From contig PDIP01000003.1 of NCBI GenBank assembly GCA_002811645.1, forward strand, positions 628,026 through 692,025: a stretch of 64,000 nt of DNA, written 5' to 3'. The position numbers and the translations under genes were made by a program. This document shows positions 29,931-45,207 of this stretch, in pieces (position 1 is the first letter of the stretch; every line of letters begins with the position of its first letter). The notes beneath the pieces are model-generated. The model saw only the letters and a list, made by a program, of their open reading frames with translations, searched no databases and was not told the DNA's origin. The stretch comes from Corallochytrium limacisporum. Taxonomy: Eukaryota > Opisthokonta.

Positions 29931-30684
29931 AGTCACCAGTGTTTGCTTCCAATACTGTGTCCTAAACTTTGAAATACATCATAGTCCTGACGTGGACCGA
30001 AATCTCTTCGGAGATCCCTAGCCTTATATCTTATTCCGTTGTTCGTCGCTGAGATAACAAACAATTTGTGGTCACAGTTTGTTGTTGAGCTGACGAAGCT
30101 CATATAGCTGAGCGGAATTGTTGCGCACAGAAAACTTAATAAACGCACACTCAAAGCAACCCGAAACCTAACATTTCTTCAATTTCTTGTCAACATCCTG
30201 GGACTGAGACCCCTTCTCCGCTGCCAAAGGAAACAACAGCCATTTCCGACCCGCAAGAAAAGGGACGGGTCCTGACGCAGACTATAGCGAATGTATTGCG
30301 GAGTGCTAGCCGCTCCCCAGCCCGAGGGCCAGGGTGGGCTGCGGGGTTCGCCTGCAGGGGAGCGCGGGTTTCCCCCAGCAAATTCGCGGGCACCGCCCCC
30401 CCGGGGGGGGGGGGTTCTGGAGGTAAGATTTTCTGCTATCAGGAGCACTGATGGTCAACCGTTTCAGCTAGAAAAGAATATAGTAACGCAGGTCTTGTCA
30501 GATGGATATGATATGGTCTGCACGGAGGCCAGGAGTGAAAATGGCGAATTTAGACAAGCCATGTGTATAATATCATGTCCTAACAACTACAGGAAACTAA
30601 CCGAGTACCCGTGATAAGGAACTCAATGTTATGACAAGGATGACCTGACTGCGGACGTAAATGGTTAACGATTAGTTGGCAACA
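29931..30684. other. Divergent spacer with C7G12 palindromic run
   Basis: 754 bp between the orphan membrane protein gene and the pseudo-myotubularin gene. At 30396-30414 seven C are followed by twelve G. Short ORFs across this GC-rich block (about 30180-30450) are artefacts of composition. Confidence 0.55.
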
Positions 30685-33192
30685 ATGTTTGAAATAGCCC
30701 CGCGAGGGCCGTTCTTGCCATACAGTAACGCACTGGGACCGATATCAGTCCAGGTTGTGTCACCCTTAAGTGTCGCCAGTAGCAATCTCCGTGGGAGACT
30801 GCAACGGCCACTGAGCCTGACCTTTGGTTCCGCCAAGTACGATGAACGGACCGAAGAGAAGGATCTCTACAAAGAAACCATAGGGACACTTGAATTAACA
30901 GAGACACATCTATGTTTCTATTTGAAAGGAAAGGAGGGACCCCACGTAAAGATCCCAGTCTCAATGTTTAACAGTCTAGAGCGACACACCGTGAAGGGTC
31001 TTCACCGGGCGGTGATCTATTTTGATGACAATACGACGCGGTCCTGGGTCATGAACAGCTCGGAAGAGGTCATGACCCTGGCCACGGGCCTGTACATGGT
31101 TTCTCAAGGGGACGATCTTAAGACGTCAGCTGCCCTGAGGATTTTCTACGATCACTTGTACAAGGACGTTGCCAAACGTAGGTCGCTGAGACGGTCTGCG
31201 TGGGCACCCTTCACTTGGGAGCAGGAGTTGGCGCGGCTGGGTCTGCCAGATCGGAACTGGGTGTTAGTAGATAACTCAGAATTTCGGTACTGCGGGACCT
31301 ATCCAAAGCCGTTGGTGCAACCCGGGTCGTTGAATCCGGATCTGATCATGCAGGCAGCAGATTTTCGGCGTGGCAAACGATTCCCCACCATGGTCTACCA
31401 CCATCCAGAGAATGAAGCAGCGTTAATGGTGGCTGGTCAGCCCTTGATCGGACCTTTCGATCGCCGCAGTCCGCCCAATGAGCAGATGATGCGCGCGATT
31501 GCGGCCATGAGTCCGAGCGGGACAACTCACATCATGGATGTGCGCAAGAGTAAAGATGTTGAGACGGATCGGAAGGCTTTTGGAGGCGCGGACATGGTTG
31601 ATCATTACAACGACGGTGCCGGAAACCAGGCTTCCGTTCAGAGTCACCTGCTACACCTGGATGATCTGCAGACAATCGCCAATGCATTCTACCGTCTGAA
31701 ACAGTCATGTAAATCGCTCACGTCACTGTCAGCGGACTATTCTGCGAAGGGTGAGGGCATCGAATGGCAACGGGTAGTCCATGGTACGCTGCGAGCAGCG
31801 CAGTACGTGGCACAAGTTCTAGAGTACGAGGCGTCGAGTGTCATGCTGGTCAGTGCACAAGGCACGGACCGAAATCTACTTGTGGCCAGTTTGGCTGAGT
31901 TTCTAGTCGATCCGTTCTACCGTACGATCCGTGGATTCCAGTTCTTGATTGACAAGACCTGGATTAGCATGGGCCATCCGTTTGCTACACGGTACGCCCG
32001 CTACTCGAGCTACTACGATGACAACAGCAGCCCCAGCAGCGAAAGGGCACCCATCTTCCATCTTTTCCTAGACTGCATCTATCAGATCATCACGCAAAAA
32101 CCAAATGCCGTTGAATTCACGCCTAATTTGCTGATACTCCTGCAGGATGAGCTGTATATGGGCTGGGGAGGTAATTTTCTGGGCAATAGTGAACAGGAAA
32201 GGTCGCAGGATCTGCAAGATGAGGAGCGCACCTCCCACGGTGGAATCTGGGAGAAGGTGCATACGGACTCACGGCACCATCAGTACGTAAACCCACTCTA
32301 TGAGTATGAGCGCGGCATCTTACCAATTTCTTTATGCCACTGCCAAGTGCACCTGTGGGTAGACTACTTTGCGCGTCAGGACCTCGATTGGGATAGCAAG
32401 CGGATGCTAAGTGCTAAACTGCGCGACAATGACAGCCAACTGCGCAGCAATGAGCGCCACTTGGCCAGCGTCAAGACATGGGTTGCACAGATGCGTCGGT
32501 CTGTGCATGGGAACGCGGCTGTGGCTGAGAGCGTACAGCACCAACAGGCGAGATCTTTACACCCTTCTATATCTGCGACTGTGCAGGTCCGAAGAATTGA
32601 TATGAATGAGGATGATATCACTAGGAACATCAATTCCAGGTCTCCGGCAACTGCAGTGACTGACTCGTCACAAACTACATCGACGGTTTCGTCAACAGAA
32701 AGGAAAGTTTCCAACTCTGCACCTGCTCTTTCTCCGATTCCCCCAGTTCCAGACCCACAGCAAGAGGAACCCACACTAAAGCCGACGTCAGCGGTGGTCT
32801 CACCGCCAGGGGCTCGGACGGGTGCAACCCCTTCGCCTGCGGCTTCCGCCGTTAGTGGTGTAAAAAAATCACCTGTGCCCATGCTCACAGGCCTGCAACA
32901 GCGCCAGGCGCGCTCCGGCGGTCTTCTGGAAAACGACAGTGATTCGGATGACGACCACGACCTCTTCCGTCCGCCGCAGCAGCGCAAAGTGTCACCGGCG
33001 ATCTCAGCTGCGAAACCCCTGTCAACCTCATCGCCCACGCTCAGCTCGCCACCCGCGACAGTACCACAAAGCAACGGGACAGGGGATGACAGTGGCAACA
33101 GCGCCGCACGTGCACAGAAACCCTCGAAACCCTCGGAGACGACTTCTGCTGATTGTCCGAAGTGCCACATGCCTCTATGTGTGTGTGATTGA
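30685..33192 (+). CDS. Catalytically dead myotubularin-family protein (MTMR9-like)
   Basis: The ATG at 30685 gives 835 aa. Residues about 30-140 are a PH-GRAM domain. The myotubularin phosphatase fold follows (FRRGKRFPTMVYHHPENEAAL, FRTIRGFQFLIDKTWISMGHPF region, FLDCIYQI and a late GILPISL block). The active-site loop that reads HCSDGWDRT in active enzymes is VSAQGTDRN here. The catalytic Cys is replaced by Ser390, while the Arg is kept. Such dead myotubularins (MTMR9 group) bind and stabilise active partners that remove 3-phosphate from PI3P and PI(3,5)P2. A Pro/Ser-rich tail of about 200 residues ends in CPKCHMPLCVCD, a small Cys cluster that could bind zinc. The gene is intronless. Confidence 0.9.
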   Translation: MFEIAPRGPFLPYSNALGPISVQVVSPLSVASSNLRGRLQRPLSLTFGSAKYDERTEEKDLYKETIGTLELTETHLCFYLKGKEGPHVKIPVSMFNSLERHTVKGLHRAVIYFDDNTTRSWVMNSSEEVMTLATGLYMVSQGDDLKTSAALRIFYDHLYKDVAKRRSLRRSAWAPFTWEQELARLGLPDRNWVLVDNSEFRYCGTYPKPLVQPGSLNPDLIMQAADFRRGKRFPTMVYHHPENEAALMVAGQPLIGPFDRRSPPNEQMMRAIAAMSPSGTTHIMDVRKSKDVETDRKAFGGADMVDHYNDGAGNQASVQSHLLHLDDLQTIANAFYRLKQSCKSLTSLSADYSAKGEGIEWQRVVHGTLRAAQYVAQVLEYEASSVMLVSAQGTDRNLLVASLAEFLVDPFYRTIRGFQFLIDKTWISMGHPFATRYARYSSYYDDNSSPSSERAPIFHLFLDCIYQIITQKPNAVEFTPNLLILLQDELYMGWGGNFLGNSEQERSQDLQDEERTSHGGIWEKVHTDSRHHQYVNPLYEYERGILPISLCHCQVHLWVDYFARQDLDWDSKRMLSAKLRDNDSQLRSNERHLASVKTWVAQMRRSVHGNAAVAESVQHQQARSLHPSISATVQVRRIDMNEDDITRNINSRSPATAVTDSSQTTSTVSSTERKVSNSAPALSPIPPVPDPQQEEPTLKPTSAVVSPPGARTGATPSPAASAVSGVKKSPVPMLTGLQQRQARSGGLLENDSDSDDDHDLFRPPQQRKVSPAISAAKPLSTSSPTLSSPPATVPQSNGTGDDSGNSAARAQKPSKPSETTSADCPKCHMPLCVCD

Positions 33193-33287
33193 AAACGAAT
33201 TGGGGGCAAACGAAAGCAGTATATTGATAGCAAGTAAACTATACGAAGTTTTTTCTTTGGTACAACTGGGTGTAGATGTTTGATTGT

Positions 33288-35552
33288 CTAGCATCGCTCA
33301 AAAACCCTGTAGAGATCCGGCAGCGATGCAATGGTAACGATGGTACCGTCCTGCAGATGGCTGGCGGGCGGAAGGTAGTGCTTGGCCCGCAATGCCGGCA
33401 ACATAATGTGCTGCACGAACTTTGTAAACCGGGGTGCAACAGTGTGAAAATCGGTACCTTCCTCCGTGACTTGGTCGAGTCGCGGAATTTGCTGGGAGGG
33501 CTCGGGGCGAAGGGCATAGAGCTGTGCCACCTCCCTGCTAAGGGTGTCCACAAGGAGCGTGTCGTTGTCCCACTCCACTTCCGTGGCCAAGCGCAGCAAG
33601 GTCATTGGAAGACGGTCCTGGCTCGGAAGGTAATCATCAATAAGTCTTGGCAGGCTCCGCAGAGTCTGAGTGTGTGTGTCAAGGTCGAGGCTGATCATTT
33701 CTCTGAGCATTTCAGCTTGGACCATGAGCTGCGCGACGGCGGCCTGAGCTAGTTCCTCACGGCTGCCGTCCTCCTCCTGCCACCCCGCCGCTGGATCGTG
33801 CAGCGCGGCGAGTACGAGCGGTTCGAGTGGCAGCGGTTCGCGAAAATTGATCCGTGGCAAGGCGCCCAGATGGCCAACCACAGCCTGCCGGAACCATTCG
33901 TAGGATATTTTGAAGAGATTGAGGAGCAGCAGCGACGTCTCAAACTGTGCGAGAGCGTAGTAATGGTCGACGCAGCCGACAAATGTCAGACGCTCAAAGA
34001 CGGCCTTGAGTTTAGCAGAGTGTTGGGTTCGGCACTGGCGTTTTAACCCTCGGATCGTCTGCAGCTCGTGTGCCACGGCATCCTGTTCGATGTCAAGCAG
34101 CGACGCTTTACGTTTCCGCGGCTCTGTGTCAACCCGAGCGACATCTGCAGGGCCTTGTTGCTGCAGGTGGTGATGGTCGTGGTCATGGTCATCGTGGCAA
34201 TGGTGCTGATGGATTGGCTGACCATCTTTTTCCTGCTGCTCTTGCCGCTGCTCTGGCGCAGTTTTCTTCGTAGTGGTGACATTGAAGGCGTCTAATTTGA
34301 GCTCTTTGGCATCCGTACGGACCATATTCCGGGGGTCGTACTTTGGCTTTAGAGGGACCCGAGTGCTCGTGCTCGAACGTTCTGCGGATTCGACGCCATC
34401 AGTCTCGTCTCCGTCGCCTCCAGTTCCGACCAATGGATCTTCTATGACCTGCCGAATCCCTTCGACAGTGGCTGCGCTTGACCGTGAGACGCCCTCAAGG
34501 ATCGATTGCTTCAACCCACGAATTCCCGCCTGGGCTGTGAAAGTGCGTGACTTGTTCGCACCTTGCAACGTCTCGTCAATTGCAGTGCAGATGCATTCTA
34601 TAATGTCGTCCTCCCGTAGGAAGTGGACCTCCTTTTTCGACGGGTGGACATTCACATCCACGTTTTCGGGTGGCAGGATCAGACTGATGTAGGTCCAAGG
34701 TCTGCCGTGGCGAGGTAGATACTGCTGATACACCTGCAAAATGGCCCGCTGCAGGGCAGGGTTCTCTACCAGACGATTATTGATGAAGAGGATGTGGGTG
34801 GACTTCGTACTGCTAAAATTGGCATTAGAGATTAGGCCTCGACATTTTACCCCGAGTAGGCTGTCCTCCATTTCGACTTCCTGCAGTTCTCGGCTAGTCT
34901 TGGATCCGAACAAAGTACGTACTGTGTCCAATTGTTTCTCAGACTTCGTCGTCCGCAAATCCGCCGATGTCTGTCCCTGCTTCTTAAGGCTGACAGCGAC
35001 ACCGTGATTGTGCAGTGCGTATCGTTGGACCATGTCAAATATTCGTGCATACTCGTCCGTCTTGGAGAAGGCCCGCCGTCGCGTGGCCATGTTGTAGAAG
35101 AGATCTTCGACTGTGATCTGTGTACCCTGAGTGCCTGCACACGGGGCCGGTTTCTGGAGCGGTTTGCCGTCCTGGTACTTCAGTTTCCATGCACATTCTG
35201 CATCCTCCGTTTTAGTCACTACTGTGACATGACCAACCATCGAAATTGAGGCCAATGCCTCGCCACGAAACCCGTAGGTTTGAACTGTACTCAGATCTTC
35301 GAATTTTTTGAGCTTGCTGGTAGCGAATCGCTCGCAGAGCAGTTTAAGATCGTCTTTGTGGATGCCCGTACCATTGTCGGAGATCTGAATCTGTTTGACG
35401 CCCGCGTCCTTAACTACAATACTAATGCTAGTCGATTGCGCATCTAGCGAATTCTCAAGCATTTCTTTGATAACATTTACTGGCCTTGCAACCACTTCAC
35501 CTGCAGCAATGCGGTTGACGGTGGCCTTGTCTAACTGCTTGATCACTCCCAT
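33288..35552 (-). CDS. MLH1: DNA mismatch repair protein MLH1
   Basis: The 754-aa protein is the MutL homologue that pairs with PMS1/PMS2 in mismatch repair. The GHKL ATPase motifs are intact: ENSLDA (Asn-Glu region), DNGTGI, and GFRGEALASIS. The transducer domain contains NNRLVENPALQRAI and VDVNVHPSKKEVHFL. The linker at about 385-480 has a striking His/Asp stretch (HHCHDDHDHDHHHL). The C-terminal dimerisation domain ends with the MLH1-specific FERC, whose terminal cysteine contacts the PMS endonuclease site in other species. I took the ATG at 35552, which gives the usual short leader before IKQLDKATVNRIAAGEVV. Its stop lies 95 bp from that of the convergent pseudo-myotubularin gene. Confidence 0.97.
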   Translation of the reverse strand: MGVIKQLDKATVNRIAAGEVVARPVNVIKEMLENSLDAQSTSISIVVKDAGVKQIQISDNGTGIHKDDLKLLCERFATSKLKKFEDLSTVQTYGFRGEALASISMVGHVTVVTKTEDAECAWKLKYQDGKPLQKPAPCAGTQGTQITVEDLFYNMATRRRAFSKTDEYARIFDMVQRYALHNHGVAVSLKKQGQTSADLRTTKSEKQLDTVRTLFGSKTSRELQEVEMEDSLLGVKCRGLISNANFSSTKSTHILFINNRLVENPALQRAILQVYQQYLPRHGRPWTYISLILPPENVDVNVHPSKKEVHFLREDDIIECICTAIDETLQGANKSRTFTAQAGIRGLKQSILEGVSRSSAATVEGIRQVIEDPLVGTGGDGDETDGVESAERSSTSTRVPLKPKYDPRNMVRTDAKELKLDAFNVTTTKKTAPEQRQEQQEKDGQPIHQHHCHDDHDHDHHHLQQQGPADVARVDTEPRKRKASLLDIEQDAVAHELQTIRGLKRQCRTQHSAKLKAVFERLTFVGCVDHYYALAQFETSLLLLNLFKISYEWFRQAVVGHLGALPRINFREPLPLEPLVLAALHDPAAGWQEEDGSREELAQAAVAQLMVQAEMLREMISLDLDTHTQTLRSLPRLIDDYLPSQDRLPMTLLRLATEVEWDNDTLLVDTLSREVAQLYALRPEPSQQIPRLDQVTEEGTDFHTVAPRFTKFVQHIMLPALRAKHYLPPASHLQDGTIVTIASLPDLYRVFERC

Positions 35553-40334
<4,782 letters not shown>

Positions 40335-40909
40335 ATACCGACACCGCCAGACTGACGCTAGAACTTCATCCACCAACACTGTGCACTTTTCACAGGACGA
40401 CAAATTAAAAAAAAACTATGAAAGCGTTTAATCTAACCTTTTCGATAAATGGGACGCAAACTGCGACTGTTTTTGGCCGATCCGCTAGCTCAACACCTTA
40501 TTGGATTTCCAATCGCCGTTCTTGCAATTGACCATGACTGTCTTCTGTCACCCGCCCCGGCCGCTCTTTAGGAGAGAGTCTCTGGCCTCACCACCCCCCC
40601 CGGCCCCTTTTCATTCTTTTCGGCAGGCAAACCCTCCTCCGGTTGGGGTTGAGAGATCGAGGACCGTCACCCGTTGGATACTGTTGTGGAAAGCTACTAA
40701 GGCAAAAGAAATAGAAAATTGTTTGGCGGCAACTAATTTACGGTGGTATGTGTAAATGTCAAGACCTATAGAATAATCACCGACGGACAGTACCAGACCT
40801 TTTTACAATTTTTGAGGAAAACATGTAGGAATAAGTGACTCGGGATCTGTAATCGAAAATAAGAGGATCGGGATTTGTTTGCTTTATTAGGAACAAACGG
40901 AACACAGCC
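40335..40909. other. Spacer between CDC48 and an unknown gene
   Basis: 575 bp with an A-run near 40405-40420 just after CDC48 (its 3' UTR) and a C-run near 40590. No supported gene. Confidence 0.45.
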
Positions 40910-41680
40910 ATGAATACCACAGACACAGACACAATCCTCGGTACGGACAGTATTGCACTGAAACATGAATTCCTACATGAGTTCTCTGCGCGGTTAAAGC
41001 AGTCCGACAAGCTTCAGTTTGACGGTGCTTCCCACAAAGACACGACAGTGGAAAAGGAATCGAATAGCATCAGTCCATCAAAGCAAGGTGGAGCAAAGTC
41101 AGGCACGGCAGGCAGTGAGACGAAGCCAGGGTTTCACTACGGTAAATTGCTGTTGGTCAAACCAGAGCACTCACTGTCCTACAACGGCGCCTTCGTTGAT
41201 GGGCTGGCTTTTAGCGCCGAGTCTGATCTCACTGTGTATCAGCTTTCCCGAGCGCTCATGACAGGCCGACCGGAGCAGGAGGTCGAGGTGTTGAGGAAGC
41301 GGAAGTTGAGTGAAGACCGTGCACAGAATCTCAGCTACGCCCCACCAACAGCATGGAGCGAGGCGGACTGGGCAGAGTACTGCAGTCTCCGAGGACCCAA
41401 GGCAGGGACTGCGCGGACGGAAGGAACGGTGGACGATCTGCTCACCAAGGCTACATTGCCGGATTCCGAGAAGCCGGACTTTGAGAAGACGATCAAAAAA
41501 GAAGCACTCGCCTTGTTTAAGAGCCTTGGGCAAGACGCCAGGGCGCGAGAACGAAAGCGACGGGAGCTTCGAAACGCTCGATACACAGAATCGTTCCGGG
41601 AGCTCGACCGATTAAAGAAGCGCAAGCTCGGTGAAGCAGATCAGTATGACCCCAGGGAGCCACAACAGTCAAGGGATTAA
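40910..41680 (+). CDS. Uncharacterised small basic protein
   Basis: The 256-aa frame has protein-like composition throughout. After a Ser/Lys-rich linker (about 45-75) comes a compact segment (FHYGKLLLVKPEHSLSYNG, then FVDGLAFSAESDLTVYQLS). The C-terminal third is a basic helix (ARERKRRELRNARYTESFRE, then LDRLKKRK), suggesting a nuclear or RNA-associated protein. I recognise no family. The gene converges with the MPP10-like gene, with stop codons 112 bp apart. The short 5' flank has no clear TATA box. The frame has no stop or shift and one good start. Confidence 0.7.
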   Translation: MNTTDTDTILGTDSIALKHEFLHEFSARLKQSDKLQFDGASHKDTTVEKESNSISPSKQGGAKSGTAGSETKPGFHYGKLLLVKPEHSLSYNGAFVDGLAFSAESDLTVYQLSRALMTGRPEQEVEVLRKRKLSEDRAQNLSYAPPTAWSEADWAEYCSLRGPKAGTARTEGTVDDLLTKATLPDSEKPDFEKTIKKEALALFKSLGQDARARERKRRELRNARYTESFRELDRLKKRKLGEADQYDPREPQQSRD

Positions 41681-41792
41681 ACACAGTGTTTTCATAATGA
41701 GTGATATGACATGAAGTATATTTTCTTTAATATCAAGCATGGCTGTCTGCATGATGTTTGGTACACGAATCGCATCTACCATTAGGGTTCTC

Positions 41793-43919
41793 TCAAAGCT
41801 TGACTGCCGCTCCAGCACGGTTGGACGCTTTCTTGCGGCTGCCGCCAGGCTGGTCCCTCGCATTTCGCTTTGCCTTCTTGCCGGCCATGTCTTCCTGCAC
41901 CTGGTTCTGCAGGGCCTTGAAGAAGGCCGTTGACGAACTGTAATTGTTAACACCCGTGCCGGCCCGATCCCCACCTTTGTCGCGACTGTTGATGCCCTTG
42001 AATACATTGCGATTATTGCGCAGCAGGCGCTTCTCTGCGTCGGCCTTCGAAAGCTCACCACCAGCCCGGACGTGAGCCTCCTGGGCGACAGCCTTGGCCT
42101 TCTGAGCGGCCTTCTTCTTGCGACGGGCGCGCAGACGGTCAGTCTTGGATCGCTCTTCTGCAGCCTTGGGCTCATCCCGGCCAGTCTTAGCAGTAGATTT
42201 GTAAACTTCCTCTGGTGCAAGACGGTCAGCAGTGGACATTGCCGTGGGTTGGACCTCCTCCATGGCCAGGGCAGGTGCTTGCGTTATCACCTCGACGCTA
42301 TCCTTAGCAGCCTTGGGTGTGTAGTGCATGTTAGACAATGCGTCCAGCTTGCGGGCCAGTTCGGTCCAGACCTCAGTGATGGCGTCGTGCTTTTCCTGGA
42401 GTTCTTTGGACACCTGCTTTTGGGCCACAGTGGTGCCTTCCAAGCGGGCCTGGTAGTCTTCCTCGTAGACTTGCGCCAAACTCTGCTTCGACTTTTCTGC
42501 ACTGACGTCATACTGGGGCTTAAACTTACCGTCTCCGTCTTCTGCCAGCAGGTTCTGGCGCACTGGGTCGTCAAAGACTTGATCACGAATGCGTCGATTG
42601 ATTATCTCTTCGATCTCTTCGGTATGCTCCTCGGTCGGTTCCGGGGCGGGCTTAGAGGCGTAATCGATTTCCATGAACTCTTCAAGCAGAGCATTCTCAG
42701 GCCGGGCCTTTGCAATGGTTTCACCGCTCATCTGCCAGCTCTTGGGCTCAGCGTTGCGCCGCTCAAGCTCTTCAATCTGTTTGCCGACCTTGAGCTGTTC
42801 CTTTTCGTGCCTGGACAGACCGGTCGCGGCCTGAGCTGCTTGCTCCGGTACTACACTGAGGTCATTGCCGTCAGAGTCGAAGAGGAGGGCTCTTCGCTCG
42901 GCATTGACACCATCCACTGTTGCTGTGTTCAACATAGCGGCGTCTTCATCGTCGTAAAGGTCCCCTTCATCCTCGTCGTCATCAAGGAGCTGTTGCTTCG
43001 TATCCTGTACTTCGTTCTGGCCTAAACGGAAGAACTGCTCAGCCCTGAGGTTGTTAATGTCCTCATCGTCATCATCCATGTTAACGTTGTAATCGATGCT
43101 GTCATCATCATCATCCTCATTGTTGTCCATGTCGTCGTCGTCTGCCTCTTCTTCTGCCTCCCGCACAAAGTTTTCCATCTCTGCCAGACTGAAGTACTTG
43201 TCGTCTACTTCGGTAGTACCGTACTTGACCTTTCTATTCTTTGGGTCGATGTCGCGGTCATCGTCATCGTCGTCGTCTTCCTCCCCGGCGTCAAATTCTT
43301 TCGTTCCCTTCGCAAACGTTACTTGGCGGCGGATCATTTCTTCTCCAAAGTCTGTGGCATCCACCTCTGAATCTTCTTCATCCTCTTCTTCGTTCTGAAC
43401 GTCTCGCTCGTCGTATTCACTATCATCGTCGCCCTGCAGTGCCCTGCCATTCACCATGTCGTTGACTTCTTCGTCGCTATCATACTCAGCAAGGTGATCT
43501 TTCGCTTCCACTTCAACCTGCTGACGACGCGTCCGTTCTGCAACCTTGTTCGCCTCGATATCTTTCTGGACATTGCTCATGTCCTTGCGCAGTTGACTCA
43601 GGGCAGGTTTGTTACGCATCAGCAGCTCTTCCCACAGCTGTTCGGCGTCGAGCCCATCAATGATAAACTCTGACAACGCCGTGTACTTCCGCCGATCATG
43701 ACTAAGGGCCAGGTCAAACAGTTCTTTCAGGGCTTCTTTGCCATGCTGTGCGACTTCCTGATCAGCCCGTAGGAACTTCGCCGGCTGTGTGAGGGGACCC
43801 TGGATAAATCCGAGCGTGCGCGGAAAGATAGGATCAGTAACCTTCGCGGTGCCAATTTTGCGGGCTTTCCGCTTCGATGCCGTTTTAGCGGGCGAATTTG
43901 TACTCGTCCGTTTAACCAT
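41793..43919 (-). CDS. MPP10: U3 small nucleolar RNP protein MPP10
   Basis: The 708-aa protein has the MPP10 profile. An N-terminal conserved segment (QEVAQHGKEALKELFDLALS) is followed by a very acidic central region (about 170-350) with long Asp/Glu runs. Then comes the conserved block (LLEEFMEIDYASKPAPEPTE, INRRIRDQVFDDPVRQ and QSLAQVYEEDYQ), typical of the Mpp10 C-terminal core. The tail is basic (KKKAAQKAKAVAQ, then GKKAKRNARDQPGGSRKK). MPP10 works with IMP3 and IMP4 in the small-subunit processome that cuts pre-18S rRNA. The assignment rests on this pattern rather than alignment. The acidic stretch arises from GAT/GAG-rich codons that look like simple repeats on DNA level. The gene is intronless. 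Confidence 0.85.
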   Translation of the reverse strand: MVKRTSTNSPAKTASKRKARKIGTAKVTDPIFPRTLGFIQGPLTQPAKFLRADQEVAQHGKEALKELFDLALSHDRRKYTALSEFIIDGLDAEQLWEELLMRNKPALSQLRKDMSNVQKDIEANKVAERTRRQQVEVEAKDHLAEYDSDEEVNDMVNGRALQGDDDSEYDERDVQNEEEDEEDSEVDATDFGEEMIRRQVTFAKGTKEFDAGEEDDDDDDDRDIDPKNRKVKYGTTEVDDKYFSLAEMENFVREAEEEADDDDMDNNEDDDDDSIDYNVNMDDDDEDINNLRAEQFFRLGQNEVQDTKQQLLDDDEDEGDLYDDEDAAMLNTATVDGVNAERRALLFDSDGNDLSVVPEQAAQAATGLSRHEKEQLKVGKQIEELERRNAEPKSWQMSGETIAKARPENALLEEFMEIDYASKPAPEPTEEHTEEIEEIINRRIRDQVFDDPVRQNLLAEDGDGKFKPQYDVSAEKSKQSLAQVYEEDYQARLEGTTVAQKQVSKELQEKHDAITEVWTELARKLDALSNMHYTPKAAKDSVEVITQAPALAMEEVQPTAMSTADRLAPEEVYKSTAKTGRDEPKAAEERSKTDRLRARRKKKAAQKAKAVAQEAHVRAGGELSKADAEKRLLRNNRNVFKGINSRDKGGDRAGTGVNNYSSSTAFFKALQNQVQEDMAGKKAKRNARDQPGGSRKKASNRAGAAVKL

Positions 43920-44301
43920 ATTGAACGTGTATGATTCGTGGCCTACTGCAAAGTCTGTCTATATCTAATTATGCTTCTTTTAGGATTCTCTTGGTCCTTT
44001 TACATTGTGCAGGGGGCATGCAGGTTTGTCATGTCCGTTCGTAGCACTTACGCCTCCTTATCACAAAGTAAATCACACTATATTCATTGTACGTCAATCT
44101 CTGATCGAATGTATTCAGTTACAGTAGTCTAAATTGCTGTGAAATACCTATTTCGTATGGTCTCAGCTCCTAAACACTGCACTCTTTAGCCAGCCCCGCC
44201 ACTACGCACGGGGTGGGGGGGGGGGGGGGGGCGTGAAGGAAAACACAAAAGAAAAAGATAAAGTCCAAAGTACCCTTAGTCGGGTTCATAGACGGATCGA
44301 T

Positions 44302-44334
44302 ACACACACACACACACTCTCTCTCTCTCTCTCT
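44302..44334 (+). repeat. (AC)n-(CT)n microsatellite
   Basis: Eight AC units run directly into about eight CT units on the plus strand, between the G17 tract and the next C/T tract. Confidence 0.9.
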
Positions 44335-44570
44335 CACTGTCTTCTCTCGCTCTCTTCAGGGGCCCCTCGGGTCTTTTCGGTACACCACAGGGGGCAGAGT
44401 AAGGGCCCCTCCCCCCTTGTTAATTTTTTTTGTCTTCTTCGTGTGTCTTGGCCCACTCAAAGTGGGGACGACGTGACCCGACAGGGAGGAACCACGGTCC
44501 CGCAGGTGTAATGGCCGTTAATTGTTTCGGTGGCTTTCCCCGGTGGCCTGCAAAAAGCCGTTCTTCGTCC

Positions 44571-44653
44571 GCTCCCGCTCCCGCTCTCGCTCCCGCTCTC
44601 TCTCTCTCTCTCTCTCTCGCTCGCTCTCTCTCTCTCTCTCACTCTCTCACTCT
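44571..44653 (+). repeat. C/T-rich (CTCCCG)n and (CT)n microsatellite
   Basis: Degenerate CTCCCG units pass into long CT runs interrupted by CTCG, over about 80 bp; the strand is pure pyrimidine apart from isolated G and A. Confidence 0.85.
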
Positions 44654-45207
44654 CCGTTATGGAAAGTCACCGGGTTCTCCACCCCGCGACACCGAAGACA
44701 CGAAGCCCAGCATTCCAAGAAACGTGTTGTGTTCCCGAGCGAACGAACCGACCGAGACACGTCAACATACACACACTCGCACGCCGTGGAGCAGTGGAAA
44801 ACGTTTGCCATAGTACCGAGGCAAGGTTTCTACTTTCGGGGACAGGCTTCGGAAAAGTCGTTCCCCAAATTCGCTCACACGGGGGTTGGGGGAAGGGGCA
44901 CCTCGAGAGGTACCCCGGTGGAGTACGTTTTCTCGCTCCTGGTAGATGTGCATCTGCAAAATAACGTCCGCCTGAGTGGGTTGTTTCAATTTGTTTGCCA
45001 TATCGGAGGATCAATTGGCGAGGGCGCTCTAAGTGTGTTGTCTCCATAGCTTAAGTTGGCTGAATTACTCTTGTAATTGAGATCTGCACATGTGTTAAAG
45101 TAGGAGTAGAACGACGAGATACTTAAGACAAGTCGCATGCGATACTCCGCTAAAGCTTTCCATTTATAGGACGGGAATACTACAATATCCATCTGTCGGT
45201 GTACAAG

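Larger units (their letters stand above)
43920..45207. other. Intergenic region with microsatellites, about 1.3 kb
   Basis: Divergent spacer between MPP10 and HIS4. It holds a 17-base G run (44215-44231), a CA/CT microsatellite at 44302-44334 and a longer C/T-rich microsatellite at 44571-44653. ORFs of 60-175 codons through these tracts are composition artefacts. Confidence 0.6.

Noticed and set aside
44430-45049. ORFs of 126-175 codons over the C/T microsatellite
   Set aside because: They encode Ser/Leu/Arg repeats that come directly from the CT and CTCCCG tracts.
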